Shown here: positions 38,430-50,332 of the stretch, in pieces
Position numbering within the stretch: the first letter of the stretch is position 1
How the letters are laid out: every line of letters starts with the position of its first letter
Assembly (NCBI RefSeq): GCF_001676725.1
Contig: NZ_CP016172.1
Location: 3,782,001 to 3,846,000 of the forward strand
Origin: Bordetella flabilis
GTDB lineage: Bacteria; Pseudomonadota; Gammaproteobacteria; Burkholderiales; Burkholderiaceae_B
Direction of reading: 5' to 3'
Length of the DNA: 64,000 nucleotides
Program-made: the position numbers and the translations under genes
Notes under the pieces: model-generated
Seen by the model: the letters and a program-made list of their open reading frames with translations, nothing else
What the model was told of the DNA's origin: nothing
The model's database searches: none

Positions 38430-38608
38430 GGTGGTGGAATCGTGGGACAAGGGTGCAGTTTAACGCCGCAGGCGATACGCCGGCATTGCAGGCCCGGCCC
38501 GTCGGCTCGCCCCATCCCGTTGTGCCGTCCTCGGCGCAGAAGGGTTGTTCGAATCCGGCACGACCGGTGGTGGCGGCGCGCCGGCGCCGCAGTGAAGACG
38601 CCCCACGC

Positions 38609-39403
38609 TCAGGCGAATGGTGCCAGCAGATGGCGCCGGCCGTCCAGGTCCGCGAGACCGAACTCGGGGGCGTACTCGATCGCCGACAGATAAAGCCCGT
38701 CCGGCGCGAAGGTCGGAGCACCCCGCGTGCGGTCGCGGTCGCGCAGCAGTTGCCCCATCCATTGCGGGGCCTGCCGGCCCTGCCCGACCTGGAGCAGCGC
38801 CCCCATGATGTTGCGCACCATGTGGTGCAGGAATGCATTGGCGCGCAAGGTGAACACCAGGAAGGGCCCGCGCGCCTCGATATCGAGCTGGGTCAACGTG
38901 CGGATGGGGTGTCGCGCCTGGCATTGGGAGGACCGGAAGCTGCTGAAGTCGTGTTCCCCCAGCAGGTGAGCGGCCGCATCGCGCATCGCGGCCACGTCGA
39001 GCGGCTGAAAGCACCAGCCCGCCCGCCCCGCCCATAATGCGGGCCTGACGCGGTCGTTCCACAACAGGTAGGTGTAGGTACGCGACAGGGCCGAGAACCG
39101 CGCATGGAAGGCGTCAGGCACCGGCTGGGCCCAACGCACCGCCACGCTGGAAGGCAGCAAGGCGTTCAGGCCGCGCACCCACGATTCAGGGCGACGCCGC
39201 GCGTCGGTGTCCAGATGTATGACCTGCATGGCGGCATGGACGCCCGCATCGGTACGCCCCGCACAGACGGTGGCCGCAGGCGCGGCGAGGAATTGTCCAA
39301 GCGCCGCTTCCAACTGGTCCTGCACGGTACGGTGGTGCGGCTGCGTCTGCCATCCCTGCCAGCTCGCCCCGTCATAGGCCAGGCCGAGGGCCAGGCGAGG
39401 CAT
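38609..39403 (-). CDS. truA: tRNA pseudouridine(38-40) synthase
   Basis: A 264-residue enzyme that converts U38-U40 in tRNA anticodon arms. The catalytic Asp52 is in [11 protein letters not shown], and the family motifs [18 protein letters not shown] and [16 protein letters not shown] are intact. The ATG is 2 bases past the fimV stop, so the two are translationally linked, and trpF follows after 180 bp. Confidence 0.97.
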   Translation of the reverse strand: MPRLALGLAYDGASWQGWQTQPHHRTVQDQLEAALGQFLAAPAATVCAGRTDAGVHAAMQVIHLDTDARRRPESWVRGLNALLPSSVAVRWAQPVPDAFHARFSALSRTYTYLLWNDRVRPALWAGRAGWCFQPLDVAAMRDAAAHLLGEHDFSSFRSSQCQARHPIRTLTQLDIEARGPFLVFTLRANAFLHHMVRNIMGALLQVGQGRQAPQWMGQLLRDRDRTRGAPTFAPDGLYLSAIEYAPEFGLADLDGRRHLLAPFA

Positions 39404-39405
39404 AT

Positions 39406-41505
39406 TCAGGGCCGCAGGACGCCAGGGCGTCGCGCCACGTCGTCCTTGGGCGGTTCGTCCAGGTCCAGATTGATACCTTCAAGCCGGCGATCGATGGCGC
39501 CTTCGTCGATTTCGGACATGTACAGTTCTTCGTCGAGGTCGTCCTGGTCTTCTTCACGGCGGGCTGCGGCGCGCCGCAGCAACCACGCGATCACGAAAGC
39601 GATAAGGGCGAGAACCGCGGTGAGCACGATCAGCAGGTTATCCGAGAGCCATGCAGGCAGTCCGGATGCCGGTCCCTGGGCATCGGCCGGCGAAGTGGTC
39701 GTGGCGCCGGAGTCGGCCCCCGGCTCCAGGCTGGCGGTCGGCCCCGTACCGGCGCCCGTACCTGCACCTGCCTCCGTACCTTTGGCGCCGCCCGGCGTCG
39801 CCGGCGACGGGATGCCCGTCGCGGCGTCTTTCGACGGCGCGATACCTGTACCGCCGGTTTGGGCGGGTGCGCCCCCAGGCGCAGCGTTTGTCGAACCCGG
39901 CGTACCCGCAACCCCGGCGCTGCCGCCCAATGCCGAGGCATCGCTCGCCAATCCCGGCGCGGTCGAGGTCGAGCCTGCGCCGCTTGCCGGCGCCGCCGGG
40001 GTGGCCGTGATGCCGGTGCCACTGCTGCGGGCGGCGTTGTCCCGACCCGCGGGCGCATTGCTGTCCGCAGGGGCGCCGGCCGCGGTGCCCGCAGGAGCAC
40101 TGTTCGCCGGGCTGCCGCCTTGCGCAGCCGCCGGGCCGGAAGCTCCGCCGCTGCCCGAGGCGTTGCTGCCGGCGGGGGCGGCGGAGCCGGTGCCATCCGC
40201 GGCGGGATTGCTACTCGGGCTTGCCTTGCCGGGCCCAACACCGTTGGCCGCAGCGCCGCCGGTTGCGGGATTGCCGCCGGCGGTTGCCGCGCTGGAACCC
40301 GCTCCGCCGGACGGTAGCGGCGCCGTGGCATCGCTTCCCTGGCCTGCGGCGGCCATATCGCCGCTACGGCCGGCCCCTGCCTGTCCACCACCGATCGCGG
40401 GCCCCGGCAGCCCCGCCGTTGCCGGCTGGCCGTTGCCGGACGCCGGCGTACCACCGCCCTGCCCCTGATTCGCGGCAAGCGCCGCGTTCAGATCCTTAAC
40501 GTTGCGTTCGAGCTCGGCGACGCGGGACTCGGCATCCTGCGTGGCCCGGGCAATGGAGACCTCGGCATCGCCCCTGGCCTGCGCCTGTGCCTGTGGATCG
40601 CCCTGGCCCGGCTCCCCACTGGACAACCGGACGCGATCCTGCGTGGTGGGCGCGGGCGGCGCGGCGGGCGCGGAAGCGCCGACCTGTCCGCCGGCCGACG
40701 GCGCTGCGGCAGCCGCGGCACCTTGCGCCGCGGCCCCTGCCAGGCTTGCGCGATAGCGCGCATAGGCCTCAGCCTGCTCGATGAAAATGCGCCGCGCTTC
40801 CGCCGGGTCGATGGCCCGTACCGTTGCTGCGTCGGGCACCGTCAACGTCACGCCAGCCTTCACCAGATTCATATTGTTCTGGATGAAGGCTTGGGGATTC
40901 GCGCGCCACAGCGCGACCAGCATCTGGTAGATGGTGGCATCGGGCACCGCCCGGCTCTGCGCGATGCCGTACAAGGTATCGCCGGAACGTACCGACACGG
41001 CACCGGTACCGGTGCCACGCCCCGTCCGGGCGCCCGAGCCAACCACGGCCTGCGAGGTCAGACCCGGAAAACCTCCCGCGGTCTGCATGACGCTGAGCTG
41101 GACCTGGCGCTGGCCCGCACTGGTACCGATATCCAACAATAGGTCGACGGCCGAACCCGTTGCGGCTTCGGGTGAGGTGATCCGCAGATTCCGGCGCGCC
41201 GGGTTTCCCGCCCCTTCCAACCGCAGCGTGATGCTGGACAAGGGCACGGGCGGGGTCACGCCAGCGCGCTGCCACGCCGCGGGGTCCGCCAGCGTCGCCA
41301 TGAGGGAACGTTGCTCGTCCGGGCTCAAGTCCGCGATGCCGACCAGGACCTCGAGCGGCGCATTCGGCGCCGAAACGACGCGGCTATGGGCCAGACGCAG
41401 CGCGTGCGCCGGGGTACTCGCGGCGCAGGCGAGCGCCAGCGCGACCGCGAGGCGCGTGGCGTGCCGGCTCGGTTTGGAAGAAAGGCGCAGCGTGCGTAGC
41501 GTCAT
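39406..41505 (-). CDS. fimV: FimV-like LysM pilus-motility/hub protein
   Basis: A 699-residue FimV-family protein. An N-terminal signal peptide ends around residue 35 (TPAHA), followed by the FimV N-domain and a LysM peptidoglycan-binding domain ([15 protein letters not shown], about 171-225). A very long Gly/Ala/Pro-rich low-complexity region (about 260-560) precedes one transmembrane helix ([19 protein letters not shown]) and an acidic C-terminal FimV motif ([29 protein letters not shown]). In Pseudomonas FimV it organises type IV pili and polar complexes. It is shorter than the Pseudomonas protein of about 900 residues. Confidence 0.9.
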   Translation of the reverse strand: MTLRTLRLSSKPSRHATRLAVALALACAASTPAHALRLAHSRVVSAPNAPLEVLVGIADLSPDEQRSLMATLADPAAWQRAGVTPPVPLSSITLRLEGAGNPARRNLRITSPEAATGSAVDLLLDIGTSAGQRQVQLSVMQTAGGFPGLTSQAVVGSGARTGRGTGTGAVSVRSGDTLYGIAQSRAVPDATIYQMLVALWRANPQAFIQNNMNLVKAGVTLTVPDAATVRAIDPAEARRIFIEQAEAYARYRASLAGAAAQGAAAAAAPSAGGQVGASAPAAPPAPTTQDRVRLSSGEPGQGDPQAQAQARGDAEVSIARATQDAESRVAELERNVKDLNAALAANQGQGGGTPASGNGQPATAGLPGPAIGGGQAGAGRSGDMAAAGQGSDATAPLPSGGAGSSAATAGGNPATGGAAANGVGPGKASPSSNPAADGTGSAAPAGSNASGSGGASGPAAAQGGSPANSAPAGTAAGAPADSNAPAGRDNAARSSGTGITATPAAPASGAGSTSTAPGLASDASALGGSAGVAGTPGSTNAAPGGAPAQTGGTGIAPSKDAATGIPSPATPGGAKGTEAGAGTGAGTGPTASLEPGADSGATTTSPADAQGPASGLPAWLSDNLLIVLTAVLALIAFVIAWLLRRAAARREEDQDDLDEELYMSEIDEGAIDRRLEGINLDLDEPPKDDVARRPGVLRP

Positions 41506-41576
41506 AAGCCTGTTTTTCCGCTAAGGGCGGGCAGTACCGCATTGAAAAGTGTAACGCACCGACGAGCTTGCTGAAA

Positions 41577-41601
41577 CAATAAGGGCACCTGGGGTGCCCT
41601 T
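41577..41601 (-). terminator. Terminator after asd
   Basis: A 9-bp perfect stem (41581-41589 with 41593-41601, loop TGG) followed on the minus strand by TTATTGTTT. It lies between the asd stop and fimV. Confidence 0.75.
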
Positions 41602-41641
41602 TGTGGCCGCGCGCCACTGATCGCCGGTGCCGGGAAGAACG

Positions 41642-42772
41642 TCAGGCGTGGTCCAGGGCAATACGCAGCATGCGGCGCAGCGGTTCCGCCGCGCCCCACA
41701 GGAGCTGGTCACCCACGGTGAATGCGCTCAGGTATTGCGGGCCCATGGACAACTTGCGCAGTCTCCCGACGGGAATATCGAGCGTGCCGGTCACGGCCAC
41801 CGGCGTCAGCGCCTTGACCGTTTCTTCCTTGGTATTCGGAATCACGCGTGCCCACTGGGTGCCGCTGGCGATCATGCCGGCGATTTCGTCCAGCGGCACA
41901 TCCCGCTTGAGCTTGATAGTCAACGCCTGGCTGTGGCAGCGCATCGCGCCGATCCGCACGCACAGGCCATCCACGGGGATGGCCGGCGTGTCGAAGCCGG
42001 CGCCGCGGCCCAGGATCTTGTTGGTTTCCGCACCGCCCTTCCATTCTTCGCGCGATATGCCGTCGCCCAGGTCCTTGTCGATCCAGGGGATAAGGCTGCC
42101 GGCAAGCGGAACTCCGAAATGCTCGTGCGGCAAGGCGTCGTCCTTCTGCTTGCCCAGCACTCCACGATCGATATCCAGAATGGCCGAGGCCGGATCGTCG
42201 AGCAGCGGCTTCACGGCCTCGTTCAGGTGGCCGAACTGCGTCAGCAGCTCGCGCATATGCTGAGCGCCGCCGCCGGACGCGGCCTGGTAGGTCATGGACG
42301 TCATCCACTCCACCAGGTCATTGTGGAAGAGACCGGCCAGGCCCATAAGCATGCAACTGACCGTGCAGTTGCCGCCGATGAAGTCGCGCACGCCCCGCTT
42401 CAGCGCGGCGTCGATTACCGGGCGATTGACCGGATCGAGGACGATGATGGCGTCCTCCGCCATGCGCAGCGTGCTGGCGGCGTCGATCCACAGGCCCTTC
42501 CAGCCCGCCTGCCGCAGCTTGGGGTAGACCGCGCTGGTGTAGTCGCCGCCTTGCGCGGTGACGATAATGGGCAATTTCTTGAGCGCATCGACGTCGTAGG
42601 CATCCTGCAGCGCGCCCGCGCCCTCCGCCCATTTGGGGGCGGCGGCACCTGCGTTGCTGGTGGAGAAGAAGACCGGTTCGATCAGCGCGAAGTCATTCTC
42701 TTCACGCATGCGTTGCATAAGTACCGATCCAACCATGCCGCGCCAACCGACGAGGCCCACTGCGTTGCTCAT
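41642..42772 (-). CDS. asd: Aspartate-semialdehyde dehydrogenase
   Basis: A 376-residue enzyme reducing aspartyl phosphate to the semialdehyde on the path to lysine, threonine and methionine. The catalytic Cys136 is in [10 protein letters not shown], and the N-terminal NADP-binding motif is [11 protein letters not shown]. The E. coli-type (gamma-proteobacterial) subfamily is indicated by its length and the [10 protein letters not shown] motif. It lies 169 bp after leuB on the same strand. Confidence 0.97.
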   Translation of the reverse strand: MSNAVGLVGWRGMVGSVLMQRMREENDFALIEPVFFSTSNAGAAAPKWAEGAGALQDAYDVDALKKLPIIVTAQGGDYTSAVYPKLRQAGWKGLWIDAASTLRMAEDAIIVLDPVNRPVIDAALKRGVRDFIGGNCTVSCMLMGLAGLFHNDLVEWMTSMTYQAASGGGAQHMRELLTQFGHLNEAVKPLLDDPASAILDIDRGVLGKQKDDALPHEHFGVPLAGSLIPWIDKDLGDGISREEWKGGAETNKILGRGAGFDTPAIPVDGLCVRIGAMRCHSQALTIKLKRDVPLDEIAGMIASGTQWARVIPNTKEETVKALTPVAVTGTLDIPVGRLRKLSMGPQYLSAFTVGDQLLWGAAEPLRRMLRIALDHA

Positions 42773-42884
42773 TTCCGTACGCTCTTGATGTCAGGGATCT
42801 GGGGAAGGGGAAACCGGGGTAGCGAGAAACCGTCCTGAAAAAGGATTTTCTTCCGGCAAACCGACAATTTATCAGAAACAGCAC

Positions 42885-42914
42885 GTCCACCCCTCCGCGC
42901 CGGGAGGGGTGGAC
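42885..42914 (-). terminator. Hairpin after leuB
   Basis: A 12-bp perfect inverted repeat GTCCACCCCTCC / GGAGGGGTGGAC (42885-42896 and 42903-42914, loop of 6). The T-run on the minus strand is weak (TGTTTCTG), so termination may be partial. Confidence 0.65.
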
Positions 42915-42941
42915 GCGTCCGCAACCGCAAATGACGGCTTT

Positions 42942-44039
<1,098 letters not shown>

Positions 44040-44053
44040 TCAGCGCGGCGCCG

Positions 44054-44704
44054 TTATACCAGCGTCCGGCTTTGCAGCCAGGGATGGCGCGCCAGGCGTT
44101 CCGCTTCGAAAGCCCGGATCTTGTCGGACTGCCGCAGCGTCAGCGCGATATCGTCGTAGCCGTTGACCAGGCAATACTTGCGGAACGGCTCGATATCGAA
44201 GGAAATCGAGCGGCCTTCCGCGGTCACGACGACCTGTTGCTCCAGGTCGATGCGCAGCTTGTAGCCGGGAAAAGCCTTCACCTCATCGAACAGGCGCGCC
44301 ACGTCGAGTTCCGACAGGACGACGGGAAGCAAGCCGTTCTTGAAGCTGTTGTTGAAGAAGATGTCGGCGTAGGACGGCGCGATGATGGCGCGAAAGCCGT
44401 ACTGCTGCAGGGCCCATGGTGCATGCTCGCGGCTGGAACCGCAGCCGAAGTTCTTGCGCGCCAGCAGGATCGACGCCCCTTGGTACCGCGGCTGGTTCAA
44501 CACGAAATCCGGGTTCAACGGCCGCTTGCTGTTGTCCATGCCCGGCTCGCCATGGTCCAGGTAGCGGATTTCATCGAACAGGTTCGGCCCGAAACCCGAG
44601 CGCTTGATGGACTTCAGGAACTGCTTCGGAATGATGAGGTCGGTGTCGACGTTCTGGCGGTCCAGCGGGGCGACCAGGCCCTCGTGATGGGTAAATGGTT
44701 GCAT
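44054..44704 (-). CDS. leuD: 3-Isopropylmalate dehydratase small subunit
   Basis: A 216-residue small subunit of isopropylmalate isomerase. Family marks are [30 protein letters not shown] and [18 protein letters not shown]. It sits 5 bp after leuC, so translation is coupled, and 32 bp before leuB. Confidence 0.98.
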   Translation of the reverse strand: MQPFTHHEGLVAPLDRQNVDTDLIIPKQFLKSIKRSGFGPNLFDEIRYLDHGEPGMDNSKRPLNPDFVLNQPRYQGASILLARKNFGCGSSREHAPWALQQYGFRAIIAPSYADIFFNNSFKNGLLPVVLSELDVARLFDEVKAFPGYKLRIDLEQQVVVTAEGRSISFDIEPFRKYCLVNGYDDIALTLRQSDKIRAFEAERLARHPWLQSRTLV

Positions 44705-44709
44705 GATCT

Positions 44710-46113
44710 TTAGCGGAAATTCCGAACGTCAACGAAATGGCCGGCGATCGCCGCCGCGGCCGCCATGGCGGGGCTGACCAGGTGCGTACGGCCGCCCTGG
44801 CCCTGCCTGCCCTCGAAATTGCGATTCGACGTGGAGGCGCAACGTTCGCCCGGCTCCAATCGGTCCGCGTTCATCGCCAGGCACATGGAACAGCCCGGCT
44901 CGCGCCATTCGAAGCCGGCATCACGGAAGATGCGGTCCAGCCCTTCGCGTTCGGCCTGTTGCTTGACCAGGCCGGAGCCCGGTACGACCATGGCCTGCTT
45001 CACGTTGGAAGCCACGCGCTTGCCGCGCGCCACCGCGGCGGCGGCGCGCAGGTCTTCGATGCGCGAGTTGGTGCAAGAGCCGATGAAGACGCGATCGACC
45101 CGGATGTCGGTAATCGGCGTGTTGGGTTTGAGCCCCATGTATTGCAGGGCGCGCTCCATACCGTCACGACGCACATCGTCCTTTTCGCGGTCGGGATCGG
45201 GCACGCGGCTGTCGACCGACAGCACCATCTCCGGCGAGGTGCCCCACGTGACCTGCGGCTGGATCTGGCGCGCGTCGACTTCGACCACGCGATCGAATTT
45301 CGCGCCTTCGTCGGTATGCAGGGTGCGCCAATAATGGACGGCCTGGTCCCACAGCGCACCCACGGGCGCGAACGGACGGCCGCGGAAATACTCGATGGTC
45401 TTGTCATCGACGGCGACCATGCCGGAGCGAGCGCCCGCCTCGATGGCCATATTGCACACCGTCATGCGTCCTTCGACGGACAGGCTGCGCACAGCGGACC
45501 CGGCAAACTCGATCGCATGGCCCGTACCGCCGGCCGTGCCGATGATGCCGATCACATGCAGCACGAGATCCTTGGCCGTACAGCCGAAAGGCAGTTCGCC
45601 TTCGACCTTGATCAGCATGCTTTTGCTTTTCTTCATCAGCAGCGTCTGGGTAGCCAGCACGTGCTCGACCTCGGAAGTGCCGATGCCGAAGGCCAGCGCG
45701 CCGACGGCGCCATGCGTGCTGGTGTGCGAATCGCCACAGACCACCGTCATGCCGGGCAAGGTCGCGCCCTGCTCCGGCCCGATGACGTGAACGATGCCCT
45801 GGCGCAGGTCGTTCATCTTGAATTCGGTAATACCGTACTTGCCGCAGTTGTCGTCCAGCGTATCGACCTGAAGCCGCGACACGGGATCGCTGATGCCCTG
45901 CACGCGGTTGAGCGTCGGCACATTGTGATCGGCCACCGCCAGATTGGCGTCGATGCGCCAGGGCTTGCGACCGGCCAGCGACAGGCCTTCGAATGCCTGC
46001 GGGCTGGTGACTTCATGAAGCAGGTGCCGGTCGATATACAGCAGACAGGTACCGTCGGATTCCTGATGGACGACGTGTGCGTCCCAGAGTTTGTCGTAAA
46101 GGGTTTGGGCCAT
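44710..46113 (-). CDS. leuC: 3-Isopropylmalate dehydratase large subunit
   Basis: A 467-residue aconitase-type dehydratase that isomerises isopropylmalate. The iron-sulfur cysteines are in [14 protein letters not shown] and [11 protein letters not shown], and [15 protein letters not shown] is typical. The start at 46113 gives the family N-terminus [13 protein letters not shown]; an in-frame extension to 46218 crosses the promoter and is rejected. First gene of leuCDB. Confidence 0.98.
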   Translation of the reverse strand: MAQTLYDKLWDAHVVHQESDGTCLLYIDRHLLHEVTSPQAFEGLSLAGRKPWRIDANLAVADHNVPTLNRVQGISDPVSRLQVDTLDDNCGKYGITEFKMNDLRQGIVHVIGPEQGATLPGMTVVCGDSHTSTHGAVGALAFGIGTSEVEHVLATQTLLMKKSKSMLIKVEGELPFGCTAKDLVLHVIGIIGTAGGTGHAIEFAGSAVRSLSVEGRMTVCNMAIEAGARSGMVAVDDKTIEYFRGRPFAPVGALWDQAVHYWRTLHTDEGAKFDRVVEVDARQIQPQVTWGTSPEMVLSVDSRVPDPDREKDDVRRDGMERALQYMGLKPNTPITDIRVDRVFIGSCTNSRIEDLRAAAAVARGKRVASNVKQAMVVPGSGLVKQQAEREGLDRIFRDAGFEWREPGCSMCLAMNADRLEPGERCASTSNRNFEGRQGQGGRTHLVSPAMAAAAAIAGHFVDVRNFR

Positions 46114-46144
46114 GAAACTCACCACGGAGACAGCGGGAGTCGCG

Positions 46145-46183
46145 ATTATGCGCGTGCTCCGAACCTGGTACAACGGCACCAGG
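46145..46183 (-). promoter_or_regulatory. leuCDB promoter with overlapping operator-like dyad
   Basis: Minus-strand TTGTAC (46168-46173) and CATAAT (46145-46150) are 17 bases apart, a sigma-70-like pair giving a leader of about 25 bases. A 20-bp inverted repeat CCTGGT-N8-ACCAGG (46164-46183) overlaps the -35, the position expected of a repressor or LysR site. Confidence 0.55.
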
Positions 46184-46410
46184 AACACTATTACTGGCAG
46201 TACCATGTTTGGACACACGGTGAAGGCGGATCGGCCCGGGGTGACGCCGGCGGCGGCGGTCGCCGGCAGCGGTGACCGACTGTCGGCAGTCAGCCGGTCA
46301 GCCGATCCATGGCGGGTCAGCCTGCCCCGGTAGCCATCACCATGCGGCCACGCCCCCTGGCCGCTGCGCCACGCCGCGGCACGGCCCCGCGGGCCGGCTC
46401 CCTTGCGCTG

Positions 46411-47250
46411 CTACTTCTTGGCTGTGGCCTGCTGATACAGCGGCATGACCTGCTGCGAGGCCGCCTGTAGATCGGCAATGCGGGACTCGGCCGAGGGGTG
46501 CGTGGAGAGGATCTCCGGCGGGGCGTTGCCCTGCGCGGCGGCGCCCATCTTGCGCCACAGGGTAACTGCAGCCGATGGGTCGTAGCCGGCCCGCGCCGCC
46601 AACTCCACGCCCATGCGGTCGGCTTCGGTTTCGTGCGTGCGGCTATTCGGCAGCGTGAACATGACGTCGGTCAGCTTGCCGCCCAGATCGGAAGCCGCGT
46701 TCGACCCCGTCACTACCGACAGAACCGACAGACCGACACTGGTCGCCATCTGCTGCGACACCCGCTCGCGCGCATGTTCGCGCAACGCATGGGCAATCTC
46801 GTGGCCCATGACGGCCGCCAGTTCGGCATCGGTGGGCTTGATCTGGTCGAGCAGGCCGGTATAGACCGCCATCTTGCCGCCCGGCATGCACCACGCATTG
46901 ACTTCGTTCATGGTCAGCACGTGGACTTCCCAGTTCCACGAGGTGGCATCGGGGCGGAACACGCCGACCTGGGCGATGAGGCGCTGTGCGATGCCACGCA
47001 CGCGGGCTACCTGCTGCGCATTCACGTCCAGCAGGTTCTTCGCCTTGGCCTGGGACAGGATGGATGCGTACTGCTGGTCCGACTCCTGCTGCAGGGCCTG
47101 GGACGATACGAGGCTGGACATGTATTGCGTCCGCTCGACCCCAACCGCGCCGCCTCCCGTCGTCTGCACCGTGCTGCAACCCGCCAGCACGACCACTGCC
47201 AATACCGCGGCCCCAAGGACGCCATGGGCCCGCCTTCTGCGATGGATCAT
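46411..47250 (-). CDS. M48-family zinc metalloprotease lipoprotein
   Basis: A 279-residue lipoprotein with lipobox Cys25 (LAGC). The zinc motif is HEIAH at 140-144 (VMGHEIAHALREHARE), with the downstream glutamate in HETEADRMG. It resembles LoiP/YcaL/BepA-type periplasmic proteases that maintain outer-membrane proteins. The ATG at 47250 has an AGAGGAGC site. It lies 62 bp after aroC on the same strand. Confidence 0.9.
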   Translation of the reverse strand: MIHRRRRAHGVLGAAVLAVVVLAGCSTVQTTGGGAVGVERTQYMSSLVSSQALQQESDQQYASILSQAKAKNLLDVNAQQVARVRGIAQRLIAQVGVFRPDATSWNWEVHVLTMNEVNAWCMPGGKMAVYTGLLDQIKPTDAELAAVMGHEIAHALREHARERVSQQMATSVGLSVLSVVTGSNAASDLGGKLTDVMFTLPNSRTHETEADRMGVELAARAGYDPSAAVTLWRKMGAAAQGNAPPEILSTHPSAESRIADLQAASQQVMPLYQQATAKK

Positions 47251-47312
47251 GTTTGCTCCTCTGCTGTGGTGATGTCGCGTTCCGGCACGATGCCTCGGAC
47301 GGCGCTGCGCGG

Positions 47313-48374
47313 CTATTGGCCGCACTGGCCACGGTGCCGCAAGGCGTGGTCTATGAGCACCAGCGCCAGCAACGCCTCGGCGATCGGGGTGGCTCGGATG
47401 CCGACGCAGGGGTCGTGGCGCCCCAGCGTCTGTACGGTCGTGGGCGCTCCTGCGCGGTCGATGGACCGCCGCTCGATGCGTATGCTCGATGTCGGCTTGA
47501 TGGCCAGCGACACGGTCACCGCCTGCCCCGTGGAGATGCCGCCCAGGACACCCCCGGCATGGTTGCTGGCAAAACCGTCTGGCGTGATCTCGTCGCCGTG
47601 CTCGGAGCCGCGCTGCGCCACGCAGTCGAATCCGGCGCCGATCGACACCCCCTTGACGGCATTCAAACCCATCATGGCGTGGGCGATGTCTGCGTCCAGG
47701 CGGTCGTACAGCGGCTCGCCCCACCCCGCGGGAACATTTTCCGCCACCACTTCGATGCGCGCGCCGACCGAGTCGCCATCGCGCCGCAACTGGTCCATGT
47801 ACGCTTCAAGCTCCGGCACGACCTCGGCATTCGGGGCGTAGAAGGGGTTTTGCGCGACTTCGTCCCAACTCTGGAAGGGGATTGCGATGGGGCCGAGCTG
47901 GCTCATATAGCCCCTGATCCGCACGCCATGTTGCGCGTCGAGCCATTTCTTGGCAATCGCGCCGGCCGCCACCGTGGGTGCGGTCAGGCGAGCGGAGGAC
48001 CTGCCGCCACCGCGCGGATCGCGCGCGCCATACTTGCGAAAATAGGTGTAGTCGGCATGCCCGGGACGGAACGTATCGGCCAGGTTCGCATAGTCCTTGC
48101 TGCGGGCGTCCGTGTTGCGGATCAGGAGGCCTATCGGCGTCCCGGTGGTCTGCCCTTCGAAGACGCCCGACAGGATCTCGACCTGGTCGGCTTCCTGGCG
48201 CTGGGTGACGTGCCGCGACGTACCGGGGCGGCGGCGGTCGAGCTCAAGCTGGATGTTCTCGGCCGTCAGGGCCAAGCCCGGCGGGCAACCGTCGATGACG
48301 CAGCCGATGGCCGGGCCGTGGGATTCGCCGAAGTTGGTGACGCAGAAAAGCTTGCCTAATGTATTGCCGGACAT
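47313..48374 (-). CDS. aroC: Chorismate synthase
   Basis: A 353-residue FMN-dependent enzyme completing the shikimate pathway. Signatures: [56 protein letters not shown] and [15 protein letters not shown]. The start is the ATG at 48374. The upstream 495 bp are non-coding and AT-richer than the rest. Confidence 0.98.
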   Translation of the reverse strand: MSGNTLGKLFCVTNFGESHGPAIGCVIDGCPPGLALTAENIQLELDRRRPGTSRHVTQRQEADQVEILSGVFEGQTTGTPIGLLIRNTDARSKDYANLADTFRPGHADYTYFRKYGARDPRGGGRSSARLTAPTVAAGAIAKKWLDAQHGVRIRGYMSQLGPIAIPFQSWDEVAQNPFYAPNAEVVPELEAYMDQLRRDGDSVGARIEVVAENVPAGWGEPLYDRLDADIAHAMMGLNAVKGVSIGAGFDCVAQRGSEHGDEITPDGFASNHAGGVLGGISTGQAVTVSLAIKPTSSIRIERRSIDRAGAPTTVQTLGRHDPCVGIRATPIAEALLALVLIDHALRHRGQCGQ

Positions 48375-48733
48375 GATCTTTTTGCACAAAGCGCACAAGG
48401 TGGGAGCTGAGCCGGATTATGACATTGCCGCATGTCGTAGCGGGGACGACGTTAAAGAGCGACAGAAGTTGCATACAAAGAGACAGTAAGCAATAAAGAG
48501 CCCAAACTCGGCAATGCGATGTGATTATTCGTTGTTGATAGGACCTAGTTCCGGACTCAAAATGCTAACCCACTGAAAATCCCAGATGCTTTTTGTATCA
48601 GACCGCGTTTTATAGTGCCGCGCGGTGCCGCAACGACGTCTTTTCGCGCGCCTACCCTGCCGGGACCCGGTAAAGTTCCGGGCCGATCCGCTCCGTTGCG
48701 TTGCGCTCACCATCCTCGAAGGAGAGAGACTGC
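48375..48733. promoter_or_regulatory. Intergenic region between aroC and the cyclic-di-GMP cluster
   Basis: An approximately 360-bp gap with an AT-richer patch at 48450-48620, unlike the high-GC surroundings. It should contain the aroC promoter and that of the divergent diguanylate cyclase. A TATAGT -10-like element lies near 48611-48616 on the plus strand, without a clear -35. No gene family is recognisable. Confidence 0.35.
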
Positions 48734-48841
48734 ATGTACGATCGCTTGCCCGGGCAGCCTACCACAGCGCCCGTCGCGACCCGTGCCGCCCCGCCCGGCT
48801 GGCCAGGCAGTGGTGGCGCCAGGTGCGCCCCCCCGGCCTGA
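48734..48841 (+). CDS. Putative small ORF upstream of the diguanylate cyclase
   Basis: A 35-residue ORF (MYDRLPGQPTTAPVATRAAP at its start, ending at TGA 48839-48841). It has an excellent AAGGAGAG ribosome-binding site 8 bases upstream. The cyclase ATG at 48870, 28 bases past its stop and in another frame, has no visible site of its own. It could be a translated leader that couples the cyclase, or a chance ORF. No family similarity. Confidence 0.35.
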   Translation: MYDRLPGQPTTAPVATRAAPPGWPGSGGARCAPPA

Positions 48842-48869
48842 CCGGCTGGTCGCCTCTCCACGCGACACG

Positions 48870-50153
48870 ATGACGCAGCCGCCGCCGACGAAGGCCAAGG
48901 CGTCCGATATTCCACAGGACGACAACTGGCACGCTCCCGCTCCGGGGCCCCGGAGGCGCGGGCTCGCCATCGCCTTGACCAGCCTGCTCGCGGCGATGGT
49001 GACCCTGGCGATACTGGCCGGCTCGACCTTGTTCGCGCAGGCCCGCCTGGCATCCCAGCCGGGCGGCGAGGACGCGGGACTGTTCAGTTATCGACTGGTT
49101 GCACAAATGAACCGCTTGATCGCGGGTGCGCAGACCGCAGGTAACGGCGGGGATCCGCGCGAGTTCGTGCAGCGGCTGCAGGCGCTTTCCACCTTCGTCA
49201 ATCCAGGCACCGCCGAAAGCGCGCCCGGCGTGGCCCTGGTCCGCGCCGCGCCGGCAGGGCAAGCCGACATGCAGATGCTGGACGAACGGCTCAAGGCCTG
49301 GCGTGAAGCCACGGAGACCGGCGACCCCGCCCGCATCCGCGCCGCCGCGCAGGACCTGGCCAGCCACGCGGAAGAAGCCCGCCTGCTGGCGGACCGCATC
49401 GCGGGGGTGGTGCACCAGGCACAACGCGGTACGGCGAACCGCCACAAGGGCGCCTTGCTGGACGGCTTCGGGCGCCTGCAGTGGGCGTTCGCGGGCTTGC
49501 TGGGCTGCAGTGGCATCCTTGCCATCTGGCTGCTGGTGCTCAACCGGCATGCGCGCCATTTCAACCAGCGCATGGCGCAGGCCAATGCACGGCTGGAGTC
49601 GGCCGTGGCCCACCGTACGCGCCAGCTCGTCTGGCTGGCCAATACGGATCCATTGACCGGGCTGAAGAACCGGCGTGCGTTCATGGAGACGGCCGAGGCC
49701 CAGATTCTGCAATGCCGTCGCTATCCGCACCCGCTCGCCGCCCTGCTCATCGATATCGACCACTTCAAGTCCATCAATGACCGCTACGGCCATCATGTCG
49801 GCGACCAGGCCATACGGCGCGTCACCGACACCATCACGAACACCCTGCGCGACAGCGACATCATCGGCCGCTTCGGCGGCGAAGAGTTCGCGGTCCTGAT
49901 GCCGCACACCGATCTGCCGGCCGCGCTCGTGGCCGCCGAACGCCTGCGCCAGGCCGTGGCCGGGATGAAAATCGGCCTGCTGGAGGGCGGACCGCTCAGC
50001 ATGACGATCTCGCTGGGCCTGGCGATGCACGAGCCGGGCGTCTCCCTGGATACGCTGTTGATGCGGGCCGATATGGCGCTGTATCGCGCCAAGAGCGGCA
50101 GCCGCAACCGGGTGGAAGTCTACGGGCGCGAGCGCGAGGAAATCGCGCAATAA
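48870..50153 (+). CDS. Membrane diguanylate cyclase (GGDEF)
   Basis: A 427-residue membrane enzyme making c-di-GMP from two GTP. TM1 is about residues 32-56, a helical periplasmic sensor of about 140 residues follows, TM2 is about 205-225, and the GGDEF domain is about 258-425. The active-site motif is GGEEF (336-340) and the inhibitory I-site RxxD is RDSD (327-330), five residues upstream, so product inhibition is expected. The start at 48870 was chosen over upstream in-frame codons that lack similarity. Confidence 0.93.
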   Translation: MTQPPPTKAKASDIPQDDNWHAPAPGPRRRGLAIALTSLLAAMVTLAILAGSTLFAQARLASQPGGEDAGLFSYRLVAQMNRLIAGAQTAGNGGDPREFVQRLQALSTFVNPGTAESAPGVALVRAAPAGQADMQMLDERLKAWREATETGDPARIRAAAQDLASHAEEARLLADRIAGVVHQAQRGTANRHKGALLDGFGRLQWAFAGLLGCSGILAIWLLVLNRHARHFNQRMAQANARLESAVAHRTRQLVWLANTDPLTGLKNRRAFMETAEAQILQCRRYPHPLAALLIDIDHFKSINDRYGHHVGDQAIRRVTDTITNTLRDSDIIGRFGGEEFAVLMPHTDLPAALVAAERLRQAVAGMKIGLLEGGPLSMTISLGLAMHEPGVSLDTLLMRADMALYRAKSGSRNRVEVYGREREEIAQ

Positions 50154-50332
50154 CGGCGCCAGCGCGCGCATACCCCACGCCGGCCCGCTCGAAGGGCGGT
50201 CACACACGGCGCAAGTTCCACTCCGCGCACGCGAAATCGCCCTACACTATGCGCGATTTTTCCCATGATTTGGGTACGGCTGCCGCACGGGCCGCCCGTC
50301 AACGATCGTCGAGCAAAAACAGCCGCCAACCC

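Noticed and set aside
46114..46218. N-terminal extension of leuC
   Set aside because: Crosses the predicted promoter and is not part of the LeuC family; the ATG at 46113 gives the conserved start.
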